In this document: one piece after another, positions 30,968-37,883 of the stretch
Layout of the letters: every line of letters starts with the position of its first letter
Numbering within the stretch: position 1 is the stretch's first letter
Source of the DNA: JADCCX01 sp051649305
Lineage (GTDB): Bacteria; Pseudomonadota; Alphaproteobacteria; Rhizobiales; Beijerinckiaceae
Length of the DNA: 37,883 nucleotides
Reading direction: 5' to 3'
Assembly: GCA_051649305.1 (NCBI GenBank)
Contig: JBOFGV010000016.1
Span: 1-37,883 of the forward strand
The notes under the pieces: generated by a model
What the model was told of the DNA's origin: nothing
The model's input: the letters and a program-made list of their open reading frames with translations, nothing else
Database searches by the model: none
Position numbers and translations under genes: made by a program

Positions 30968-32056
30968 ATGACTGACAAGGTTCTTCAGCCCGGCGATACC
31001 ATCGGCATTCTGGGCGGTGGCCAGCTTGGCCGCATGATTGCGATGGCGGCAGCCCGCCTTGGTATCAACTGTCATATCTATGCGCCGGAGCCCAACAACC
31101 CCGCCTATGATGTTGCGGCCAAACACACCGTTGGCTCATACGAAGACGAAGCTGCGCTGAAACAGTTCGCGGCCTCGGTTGCCTGTGTCACCTACGAGTT
31201 TGAAAATGTCCCGGCGCGCACGGTTGAAATCCTGTCGGCCCGCGTGCCTGTGCGCCCCGGTGCCAAGGCGCTGGCGGTCTGTCAGGACAGGGTGGCGGAG
31301 AAGGAACTGGCGCGCAAGCTGGGGGCACGCACCGCCACCTTTGCCGAGATCAATTCACTGGATGATCTGACGGCACAGGTCGCGATCATCGGCACGCCGT
31401 CAATCCTGAAAACCCGCCGGTTTGGTTACGACGGCAAGGGTCAGTTCGTGCTGCGCAAGCCAGACGATGTTGCAGCGGCATGGGCCGCTGTTGCGGGCAG
31501 TCCGTGCATTCTGGAGCGGTTTGTGCCGTTCCAGCGCGAGGTTTCGGTTGTGGCAGCACGCGGCCTCAATGGCGCGATCAAGGCTTTTCCCGTCACTGAA
31601 AACGAGCATCGCGAGCAGATTTTGCGCCGCTCATCCGTGCCTGCCACCATCCACCCCGAGACAGCACGCGACGCCATCGAGATTGCAGGGCGCATCGCCA
31701 CCGCGCTTGATTATGTGGGCGTCATGGCTGTCGAGTTTTTCGTGTCGGTCGAGGACGGCGTAGAAAAGCTCTACGTCAACGAGATGGCACCGCGTGTGCA
31801 CAACTCCGGCCACTGGACACTGGATGGTGCTGACACTTCCCAGTTTGAGCAGCATGTGCGCGCCATCGCGGGCCTGCCGCTGGGGTCAGTGGCGCAACGC
31901 TCCCGCCAGATCGAGATGATCAACCTGATCGGCGCTGATATGGACAAATGGCAGGCATATCTCGCCGAACCCGGAACGCAATTGCATCTCTACGGCAAGG
32001 GCGAGGCCCGCCCCGGCCGCAAGATGGGGCATTTGACGCGGGTGGTGCGGGGGTAG
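30968..32056 (+). CDS. purK: 5-(carboxyamino)imidazole ribonucleotide synthase (PurK)
   Basis: A 362-residue ATP-grasp enzyme that carboxylates AIR with bicarbonate and ATP to N5-CAIR, the substrate of PurE. The N-terminal motif GILGGGQLGRM lies at 13-23, the ATP-grasp loop KTRRFGYDGKGQF at about 146-158, and the metal-binding VNEMAPRVHNSGHWT block at about 271-285. The start is ATG 30968 (MTDKVLQPG), as in the family. It has no close ribosome site, so it may depend on coupling with purE; a TTG at 30929 that overlaps the purE stop would add 13 residues and is a second possibility. Confidence 0.95.
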   Translation: MTDKVLQPGDTIGILGGGQLGRMIAMAAARLGINCHIYAPEPNNPAYDVAAKHTVGSYEDEAALKQFAASVACVTYEFENVPARTVEILSARVPVRPGAKALAVCQDRVAEKELARKLGARTATFAEINSLDDLTAQVAIIGTPSILKTRRFGYDGKGQFVLRKPDDVAAAWAAVAGSPCILERFVPFQREVSVVAARGLNGAIKAFPVTENEHREQILRRSSVPATIHPETARDAIEIAGRIATALDYVGVMAVEFFVSVEDGVEKLYVNEMAPRVHNSGHWTLDGADTSQFEQHVRAIAGLPLGSVAQRSRQIEMINLIGADMDKWQAYLAEPGTQLHLYGKGEARPGRKMGHLTRVVRG

Positions 32057-32061
32057 AGGCA

Positions 32062-32229
32062 TGTCATCCCGGACAAGGTGCAGCGCAGCTGCATCCGAAG
32101 ACTCTTAATTAATTGCCGGGATCCAGCACAATGGTTCGCCGAAGGCGTCAAAAGATCTTTTGAAGAAGACATTTTGCGCTGGATTCCCGATCTCGTGATC
32201 CGGCTGTGCCGGACATGGTCGGGAATAAC
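32062..32229. repeat. second dispersed inverted repeat (GTCATCCCGG type)
   Basis: An imperfect inverted repeat between the convergent purK and galE. The outer arms begin TGTCATCCCGGACA (32062) and end with the related complement GGGAATAACA (32229). Inner arms CGGGATCCAGCACAA and TTGCGCTGGATTCCCG (near 32117 and 32173) also pair. The loop holds a perfect 16-bp palindrome, TCAAAAGATCTTTTGA (32148-32163). It shares TGTCATCCCsGG and GGATCC with the element at 29995 but differs inside, and may serve as terminator for both genes. Confidence 0.65.
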
Positions 32230-32233
32230 AAGA

Positions 32234-33220
32234 TCATCTGTTCCTCGTCTTCAACTTCTCTTCCCATGTCAATGCATGCCGCACGATGGTCTCGAGATCA
32301 TCGAGCTGCGGTGTCCAGTTGAGCGTTGAGCGGATGCGGCTGTTATCCGCCACCAGACCGGCGGGATCACCGGCGCGGCGCGGCGAAATCGCCACCGGGA
32401 AGTCCTTGCCCGAAACCTTCTTCACCATGTTGATGACCTCAAACACCGAGAAGCCACGGCCATAGCCACAATTGAATGTGCCGTTGGCGCCACCGCCTCT
32501 GAGATGATCAAGGGCCGCTGAATGGGCCCGCGCAAGATCGCTGACATGAATGTAATCACGCAGGCAGGTGCCATCCGGTGTGGCGTAGTCCGTGCCGAAG
32601 ACGCTCATGCCGTCACGTTTGCCGGTGACCGCTTCTGCTGCCACCTTGATGAGATGCGTGGCGCGCGCAGAGGACTGTCCGGTGCGTTGGCGTGGGTCTG
32701 CGCCCGCCACGTTGAAGTAGCGCAGGATGACGTGCTTTAACCCGTGAGCCTCGGAGGTGTGTCGCAGCATCACCTCGGTCATCAGTTTCGACATGCCGTA
32801 GGGCGACTCGGGGTTCATCCGGTCGTCTTCCTCAATCGGCATCTTGTCCGGCGTGCCATACACAGCAGCGGTTGATGAAAAGATGATGTTCTTCACGCCG
32901 CACTTGACTGCCGCTTCCAGCATGGCGCGGGAGTTGACTGTGTTGTTGAGATAGTAGCTCAGAGGATCGGAAACTGAATCCGGCACCACAATCGACGCCG
33001 CGAAATGGATGATCGATTCGATTTCATGCGCTTTCAGAATGGCTGAGACCAGCGCCTGATTGCCGGTTTCGCCCACAAACAGCGGCACGCCCTCAGGCAC
33101 CACCCACTCAAAACCAGTAGAGAGATTATCCAGAATCACGACCTTTTCGCCGCGATCCAGCAGTTCGAGCACCATGTGGCTGCCGATATAGCCTGCTCCG
33201 CCTGTGACAAGCACTGTCAT
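32234..33220 (-). CDS. galE: UDP-glucose 4-epimerase
   Basis: A 328-residue NAD-dependent enzyme that interconverts UDP-glucose and UDP-galactose for surface polysaccharide. The glycine motif TGGAGYIGSH is at 6-15, the serine of FSSTAAVYG at 115-116, and the catalytic Y141 and K145 lie in SPYGMSK. The FNCGYGRGFSVFEV and ISPRRAGDPAGLVAD blocks near 235-285 are the substrate-binding part typical of GalE. AGAGG lies nine bases before the ATG. It diverges from galU across 147 bases, so both enzymes of UDP-hexose supply are controlled from one region. Confidence 0.95.
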   Translation of the reverse strand: MTVLVTGGAGYIGSHMVLELLDRGEKVVILDNLSTGFEWVVPEGVPLFVGETGNQALVSAILKAHEIESIIHFAASIVVPDSVSDPLSYYLNNTVNSRAMLEAAVKCGVKNIIFSSTAAVYGTPDKMPIEEDDRMNPESPYGMSKLMTEVMLRHTSEAHGLKHVILRYFNVAGADPRQRTGQSSARATHLIKVAAEAVTGKRDGMSVFGTDYATPDGTCLRDYIHVSDLARAHSAALDHLRGGGANGTFNCGYGRGFSVFEVINMVKKVSGKDFPVAISPRRAGDPAGLVADNSRIRSTLNWTPQLDDLETIVRHALTWEEKLKTRNR

Positions 33221-33367
33221 TGGATGACCTCTGATTGTGTGTTTCGAACCATCTTGCCACTTTGCATAATCGCATTAGGTTCAAGTGGCGTTAAGACTGC
33301 GCAGGTTATTGAGCGCGAGAGTTCCTTCCCACGGCCTTGTGCAGGCCATCATCCGGATTGTCTGACC

Positions 33368-34261
33368 ATGGTCACCTCTTCAAAGCCCCAGCGCGTTCGC
33401 AAAGCAATCTTCCCTGTCGCCGGTCTTGGCACGCGTGTTTTGCCGGCCACCAAATCGATCCCCAAGGAAATGCTGACGCTGGTCGACAAGCCCGTGCTGC
33501 AGGTGGTGATGGAAGAGGCGCGCGAGGCTGGCATCGAGCATTTTGTTTTCGTGACGGGCCGCAACAAGCAGGTCATCGAGGACCATTTTGATATGGCCTA
33601 TGAGCTGGAAGATTCCCTCCAGAAGCGCGGCAAATTGGAAATCCTGGCGCAATTGAAGGCAGATCGCCCCGGTGCCGGCGAAACCTCCTTCACCCGCCAG
33701 CAGGAGCCTCTGGGCCTTGGCCATGCTGTCTGGTGTGCACGTGATATCATTGGCGATGAACCCTTCGCCGTGCTGCTGCCTGATATGATCACCATCGGCA
33801 AAACCGGCTGCATGAAGCAGTGCATGGATGTCTACAAGGCTGCTGGTGGCAATGTGGTAGCGGTTGAGGAATGCGACCCTGCCCTCGCCCATCAGTATGG
33901 CATTGTCGGTATTGGCAAGCAGGTCGCGAAGCAAGGCTACAAGATCAGCGAGATGGTGGAAAAGCCACCGAAGGGCACGGCTCCTTCCAACCTCTACATC
34001 ACGGGCCGCTACATTTTGCAGCCGGAAATCTTCAAGATTCTGGAAAAGGGCGAGCGTGGTGCAGGCGGCGAAATCCAGCTGACGGATGGCATGGTGAAGC
34101 TGATGAAGAAGCAGCAGTTCAGCTCCATGACCTATAATGGCATCACCTATGACTGCGGCTCGAAGATAGGCTACCTGCAGGCGACGGTGGCCTATGCCCT
34201 GTCCCGCAAGGATCTGGCGGATGATGCCAAGCGCGAGATTGCGGCGTTGCTGGCGAAGTAA
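33368..34261 (+). CDS. galU: UTP-glucose-1-phosphate uridylyltransferase
   Basis: A 297-residue enzyme that makes UDP-glucose, donor for GalE, periplasmic glucan and exopolysaccharide. The nucleotide-binding motif FPVAGLGTRVLPATKSIPKE is at 15-34, LVDKPVLQ at 38-45, then RQQEPLGLGHAVWCA and the EMVEKPP lysine motif. The start is ATG 33368 (MVTSSKPQ), giving the usual GalU length; an in-frame upstream start would reach into galE and is rejected. Only a weak GGA precedes it. It faces the CapD-like gene, with 78 bases between stops and no clear terminator. Confidence 0.95.
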   Translation: MVTSSKPQRVRKAIFPVAGLGTRVLPATKSIPKEMLTLVDKPVLQVVMEEAREAGIEHFVFVTGRNKQVIEDHFDMAYELEDSLQKRGKLEILAQLKADRPGAGETSFTRQQEPLGLGHAVWCARDIIGDEPFAVLLPDMITIGKTGCMKQCMDVYKAAGGNVVAVEECDPALAHQYGIVGIGKQVAKQGYKISEMVEKPPKGTAPSNLYITGRYILQPEIFKILEKGERGAGGEIQLTDGMVKLMKKQQFSSMTYNGITYDCGSKIGYLQATVAYALSRKDLADDAKREIAALLAK

Positions 34262-34339
34262 ATCAGCTTGAAGGTTAAGGCGCGAAGGGGTTGATCAGTT
34301 TCAGGTCAAGCCCTTTGAAATCCTGAAAATGAAACAAGC

Positions 34340-36259
34340 CTACTTCGGCGCGATACTGTCCTTGTCGCCACCCGGCCGGTAGTCAGAAATAGCTGTCGTA
34401 AAAATCGCATTGGCGGCTGCGAGATCGCTCTTCTTCAACGCCGCCTTCAATCCGTCCATCCATTCCGTGATTTTCTGCTGTGGCTCAGCATGGGTCTGCG
34501 CCGCCATCACACCATCAAGCCCGGTTTCCACCATCGGCTCATCATCATCAAACAGGATTTCATGCAGCCGCTCGCCTGGGCGCACGCCTGAAAAATTGAT
34601 CTCGATATCGCGTCCGGGCTCCAATCCCGACAGACGGATCATGCGCTCAGCCAGATCAAGAATTTTCACGGGCTGGCCCATTTTGAGCACATAAACAGAG
34701 GGCGCATCGGCGTTCTTCGCGGTTTCGCCTGCATGCGAGGCCGCTGTCAGCACCAGATCACACGCCTCCCGCACCGTCATGAAATAGCGGATCATATCGG
34801 GATGCGTGACCGTCACCGGCCCGCCATGGGCAATCTGCGCCTTGAATTTGGGCACAACCGAGCCGTTAGAACCCAGCACATTGCCAAAGCGAACGGATAT
34901 CAGCCGTGTCTTGTTCGGTGCACGGTCCAGCGCTTCGGTTGCCATTTCGGCAAAGCGCTTGGTGGCGCCCAGCATCGATACGGGCTGGATCGCCTTGTCG
35001 GTCGAGATCATCACCATGCAGGCTGCACCCGCTGCAATCGCCGCTTCTGCGGTTGCGACAGAGCCAAAGACATTGGTTTTGACACCCTCCGTCCAGTCCT
35101 GCTCCAGATAGGGCACATGCTTCAGGGCAGCGGCATGAAACACGATATCAGGCTTGAAAGTAGACATGATCAAGGTCAGGCGCTGGCTGTCGCGCACATC
35201 GGCGATGTTGCCGGATATCGCGGCATCGCCTGCCTCACGCGAGAGATCCTCGGTGATGGCATGGAGCGCGAGTTCCGAATTCTCGATGATGAGGATGGCT
35301 GATGCGCCATAGTTCTTCAACCGACGGCAGATTTCGCCACCAATTGAGCCGCCACCGCCTGTCACCACGCAGCGCTTGCCCTGCACAAATGCCGCTACAC
35401 GCTCGCCGTCAATCCGGTGGCTTGGCCTGAGCAGCAGGTCCTCGATTTCAACGGGAGCCAGCGCGCCGGGTGCTGCCCCTTCCAGAGACTGCATGCGCAG
35501 CACTGAAATGCCGAGGCGCCTTGCTTTGTCGAGCACCTTCTCGGGTTCCACCTCTGGCGCAAGGGCAGCAGGTGTCATCACCAACCGGCGGATGGCTTCA
35601 CTGCGAGCTTCCGCAAGTTCAACTTCGCTTTCAAGATCAGCAAATGTACCAAGCACCTTTACGCCGCGGATAACCTGTCCCAGATCCACTTCCCGCGGGC
35701 TAAGGATACCGACGGGTCGCATGTTGCGGATAGCGCCGGTTTCTATGCCGCGCAGCAACACCTCGACATCAGACGGGCGACCCAGCAACAGCACCGGCGG
35801 TGCATCCCTGCGGTCCGTGGAGGCTTTGGCACGGCTGTCCTTCCAGTATCGATAAAGAATGCGCGGTCCGCCCAGAAAGGCCATCTGGACCACGAAATAG
35901 ATAGCGATGGTCTGTCGCCCGAAGAAGTACCCGCCATAAAGGTTCTGCGCGAGCACCACATAGTCCACCACCAGCATGACCAGTGCGAGAACTGCAGAAG
36001 CCTTGGCGATGCTGATCAGGTCAATAAGCGAAGCAAACCGCCATTTGGATTGGTACAGGCGGAAGAAAAGATACACCAATCCGGCCAGCGCGACAAAAGG
36101 CAGGATAAAGCGCCAGAAACGCAGGCGATCCGCCAGAACCACATCTTCAAAACGCAAGCCGAGGCTCACCAGCACAGCGGCAGCCGTCATCACCAGATCA
36201 TGCAGGATGATCAGGATTTTCTTGTAATTGCGGTTGAGAAAGCTGGGCAGCAAGGGCAT
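34340..36259 (-). CDS. membrane nucleotide-sugar 4,6-dehydratase (CapD/WbpM/FlaA1 family)
   Basis: A 639-residue two-part protein. The N-terminal third has four membrane spans (about 12-32, 45-65, 78-100, 108-130) and a Rossmann-like domain (150-260). The C-terminal half is an extended SDR with the motif VVTGGGGSIGGEICRRL near residue 297, FHAAALKHVP, the MISTDKA segment, and a methionine-for-tyrosine type active site (SMLGATKR), as in CapD and WbpM. These enzymes dehydrate UDP-GlcNAc on the way to diamino- or amino-deoxy sugars of O-antigen and capsule. I chose ATG 36259; TTG 36262 is adjacent. No clear ribosome site is visible. It lies next to glmM on the same strand. Confidence 0.93.
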   Translation of the reverse strand: MPLLPSFLNRNYKKILIILHDLVMTAAAVLVSLGLRFEDVVLADRLRFWRFILPFVALAGLVYLFFRLYQSKWRFASLIDLISIAKASAVLALVMLVVDYVVLAQNLYGGYFFGRQTIAIYFVVQMAFLGGPRILYRYWKDSRAKASTDRRDAPPVLLLGRPSDVEVLLRGIETGAIRNMRPVGILSPREVDLGQVIRGVKVLGTFADLESEVELAEARSEAIRRLVMTPAALAPEVEPEKVLDKARRLGISVLRMQSLEGAAPGALAPVEIEDLLLRPSHRIDGERVAAFVQGKRCVVTGGGGSIGGEICRRLKNYGASAILIIENSELALHAITEDLSREAGDAAISGNIADVRDSQRLTLIMSTFKPDIVFHAAALKHVPYLEQDWTEGVKTNVFGSVATAEAAIAAGAACMVMISTDKAIQPVSMLGATKRFAEMATEALDRAPNKTRLISVRFGNVLGSNGSVVPKFKAQIAHGGPVTVTHPDMIRYFMTVREACDLVLTAASHAGETAKNADAPSVYVLKMGQPVKILDLAERMIRLSGLEPGRDIEINFSGVRPGERLHEILFDDDEPMVETGLDGVMAAQTHAEPQQKITEWMDGLKAALKKSDLAAANAIFTTAISDYRPGGDKDSIAPK

Positions 36260-36349
36260 CAACAGGGGTTAGGGACAGACAGTCGAGACCGGGGTCATCA
36301 ACGTATCAGCCTGCAATGTCAACGCTGGTTTGCGTCCTTCAAGGACTGA

Positions 36350-37693
36350 TCAGGCTGCCGCCAGCGTAATGACGTCAACAACGTCATCCACCACACGCTC
36401 GACAAGGTCACGGTCATCGCCTTCGGCCATAACCCGGATAACAGGTTCTGTGCCTGATGGACGGATGACCAGACGGCCGGTGTTTCCAAGGCGCTTGCGG
36501 GCGTCCTCGATGGCGCTGACCACCCTGTCCTCGGCGAGAGGCTGACCCTTGCGATAGCGCACATTCTTCAAAATCTGCGGCAGCGGTTCAAACCGGTGGC
36601 AGACCTCTGAAACCGTGCGGTTTTCCTTGCGGACACAGGCAAGCACCTGAAGGGCCGCAATCAAACCGTCGCCCGTGGTGGAATAGTCCGACATGATGAT
36701 GTGGCCGGATTGCTCTCCACCAACATTGAAGCCATGCTCGCGCATGTATTCCAGCACATAGCGGTCACCAACGGCAGTGCGTGCCAGCGACAGGCCGACA
36801 GACTGCAAATGGCGTTCAAGGCCAAGGTTGGACATGATGGTCGCCACTATGCCCGGCTGGGACAGGCGTCCATCCTCGTGCCAGCTCTCAGCCACAACGG
36901 CCATCAACTGGTCACCATCAACAGCCTGGCCTTTTTCATCAACGATCAGAACACGGTCAGCATCTCCGTCGAGTGCAATGCCCACATCAGCGCGCATCTC
37001 ACGCACCCGGCGGATCAGGGCATCGGGTGATGTAGAACCGACATTGCGGTTGATGTTGAAGCCATCTGGCTCGACACCCATGGTGATGACTTCGGCACCG
37101 AGTTCCCACAGCGCTTCCGGGGCCACCTTGTAGCCAGCACCGTTGGCGCAATCGACCACGATGCGCATGCCATCCAGCGACATGTTGCGCGGCATGGTCC
37201 GCTTGGCAAATTCGATGTAACGCGCATGAACGGATTCAACGCGCTTGGCGCGGCCAAGATCAGGCGATTTGGCAAGCTGCGACATCAGATCGCTTTCAAG
37301 CAGAGCCTCGATCTCGGCCTCGATCTCATCGTTCAGCTTGTAGCCATCGGGGCCAAAGAGCTTGATGCCGTTGTCTTCATAAAGGTTATGAGAGGCGGAA
37401 ATCATCACGCCGAGATCAGCGCGCATGGAGCGCGTCAGCATGGCGATGGCCGGGGTCGGCATCGGTCCAAGCACCAGAACATCCATACCCACAGAGAGAA
37501 AGCCAGCGGTCAGCGCTGTTTCAATCATGTAGCCGGAAAGACGGGTATCCTTGCCGATGACCACACGGTGCCTGTGATCACCGCGCTGGAATACGATTCC
37601 AGTCGCCTGACCAACTTTGAGAGCCAGTTCTGGCGTAATTACGCCATTGGCTCGACCCCGAATACCGTCGGTGCCGAAAAATCGCCGCGCCAT
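36350..37693 (-). CDS. glmM: phosphoglucosamine mutase
   Basis: A 447-residue enzyme that converts glucosamine-6-phosphate to glucosamine-1-phosphate for peptidoglycan and LPS. The opening FFGTDGIRGRAN (5-16) is typical of GlmM. The phosphoserine is S101 in MISASHNLYEDNG, the metal loop is DGDADRVL near 242, the sugar-binding GGEQSGH follows, and the C-terminal phosphate-binding loop is RPSGTEPVIRVMAEG. The ATG at 37693 sits after AGGGGC. In alphaproteobacteria glmM commonly follows ftsH, and the partial gene upstream here fits that. Confidence 0.97.
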   Translation of the reverse strand: MARRFFGTDGIRGRANGVITPELALKVGQATGIVFQRGDHRHRVVIGKDTRLSGYMIETALTAGFLSVGMDVLVLGPMPTPAIAMLTRSMRADLGVMISASHNLYEDNGIKLFGPDGYKLNDEIEAEIEALLESDLMSQLAKSPDLGRAKRVESVHARYIEFAKRTMPRNMSLDGMRIVVDCANGAGYKVAPEALWELGAEVITMGVEPDGFNINRNVGSTSPDALIRRVREMRADVGIALDGDADRVLIVDEKGQAVDGDQLMAVVAESWHEDGRLSQPGIVATIMSNLGLERHLQSVGLSLARTAVGDRYVLEYMREHGFNVGGEQSGHIIMSDYSTTGDGLIAALQVLACVRKENRTVSEVCHRFEPLPQILKNVRYRKGQPLAEDRVVSAIEDARKRLGNTGRLVIRPSGTEPVIRVMAEGDDRDLVERVVDDVVDVITLAAA

Positions 37694-37747
37694 AAAAGCC
37701 CCTGTTGTCTTTTTGCCTCAGACTTTGAAGGAGGTATCTCTATAAAC

Positions 37748-37775
37748 GAAACGTGAAGCTTTCGCCTCACGTTTC
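37748..37775 (-). terminator. possible weak terminator or hairpin between ftsH and glmM
   Basis: GAAACGTGA (37748-37756) pairs with TCACGTTTC (37767-37775), with a further GC pair inside and a TTTC loop. On the minus strand it is followed by GTTTATAG, a poor T-tract. It could terminate or attenuate ftsH ahead of glmM. Confidence 0.45.
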
Positions 37776-37823
37776 TTGGTGTAGCATTAAGATTGGTTAA
37801 CGTCCGCTGAAGGAGCGTTTCAA

Positions 37824-37883
37824 TCAAGCCTGTGGCTGCGGTTCCATCTCGCTGTCAGGTCCGCGCTTCGGGCGTCCCTTGCC
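37824..37883 (-). CDS. ftsH: C-terminal end of probable ftsH (runs off the right edge)
   Basis: Only the last 19 codons and a TGA stop are inside the window. They read KGRPKRGPDSEMEPQPQA in the only frame with a sensible end. A basic then Glu-Pro-Gln-rich tail is usual for FtsH, the membrane AAA+ zinc protease, in Hyphomicrobiales, and ftsH directly before glmM is the common gene order. The fragment itself has no domain, so the call rests on tail style and position. Confidence 0.6.
   Translation of the reverse strand, partial: GKGRPKRGPDSEMEPQPQA

Noticed and set aside
1..37883. tRNA, rRNA, CRISPR arrays, phage or toxin-antitoxin genes.
   Set aside because: Looked for TTCGA-type T-loops, regularly spaced repeats and small two-gene modules on both strands by eye and found none convincing.

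Overview
The window reads as a stretch of chromosome from an alphaproteobacterium, most likely Hyphomicrobiales (Rhizobiales). The reasons are the rhizobial-type aspartate aminotransferase, an IF-3 whose N-terminus fits the rhizobial form and begins at an AUU codon, the ftsH-glmM gene order, DUF2336 and DUF1499 proteins, Tat-exported glucan and TRAP proteins, and dispersed palindromic repeats of the GTCATCCCsGG type. It is coding-dense, has no tRNA, rRNA, CRISPR array or recognisable transposase, and is cut inside rpsA on the left and inside (probable) ftsH on the right.

Layout. 1-1111: rpsA (minus). 1462-3207: a two-gene cassette (FAA-hydrolase, NAD-dependent epimerase) with visibly lower GC than its neighbours. 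3339-5889: periplasmic glucan gene (mdoG family) behind a candidate promoter with a 19-bp dyad, a DUF1499 lipoprotein-like gene, and a small membrane ORF. 6043-7245: aspartate aminotransferase, ended by a strong bidirectional terminator. 7321-10972: minus-strand TRAP transporter operon (dctP, dctQ and an enlarged dctM). 11139-14776: polyprenyl glycosylphosphotransferase, infC, and a GT4 glycosyltransferase. 14830-18548: ABHD10-like hydrolase, class I aminotransferase with a phosphoglycolate-phosphatase-like gene, zinc metallopeptidase. 18561-21688: DUF2336, moaB, DUF2076. 21898-23880: fused enoyl-CoA hydratase/3-hydroxyacyl-CoA dehydrogenase that appears to lack its usual C-terminal tail.

23888-29983 is the accessory centre of the window: a DgoR-like GntR regulator preceded by a perfect 17-bp palindrome, a complete second TRAP transporter, and two different enolase-superfamily enzymes. 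It looks like a self-contained sugar-acid uptake and dehydration operon inserted against the 3' end of the fatty-acid gene. A long inverted repeat lies on its right edge. After that come a DUF465 gene and purE-purK, a second related repeat, galE and galU (divergent), a CapD/FlaA1-type nucleotide-sugar dehydratase, glmM, and the last codons of ftsH.

How the genes fit together: galU, galE, the CapD-like dehydratase, the glycosylphosphotransferase and the GT4 enzyme supply and start surface polysaccharide; mdoG adds periplasmic glucan; glmM feeds peptidoglycan. The two TRAP systems import organic acids; only the second is coupled to catabolic enzymes. No obviously novel defence or mobile system is present. 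The most informative oddities are the truncated hydroxyacyl-CoA dehydrogenase at the island junction, the GntR palindrome, the unusual catalytic set of the second enolase-superfamily enzyme, hairpins directly after both TRAP binding-protein genes, and the AUU start of infC.
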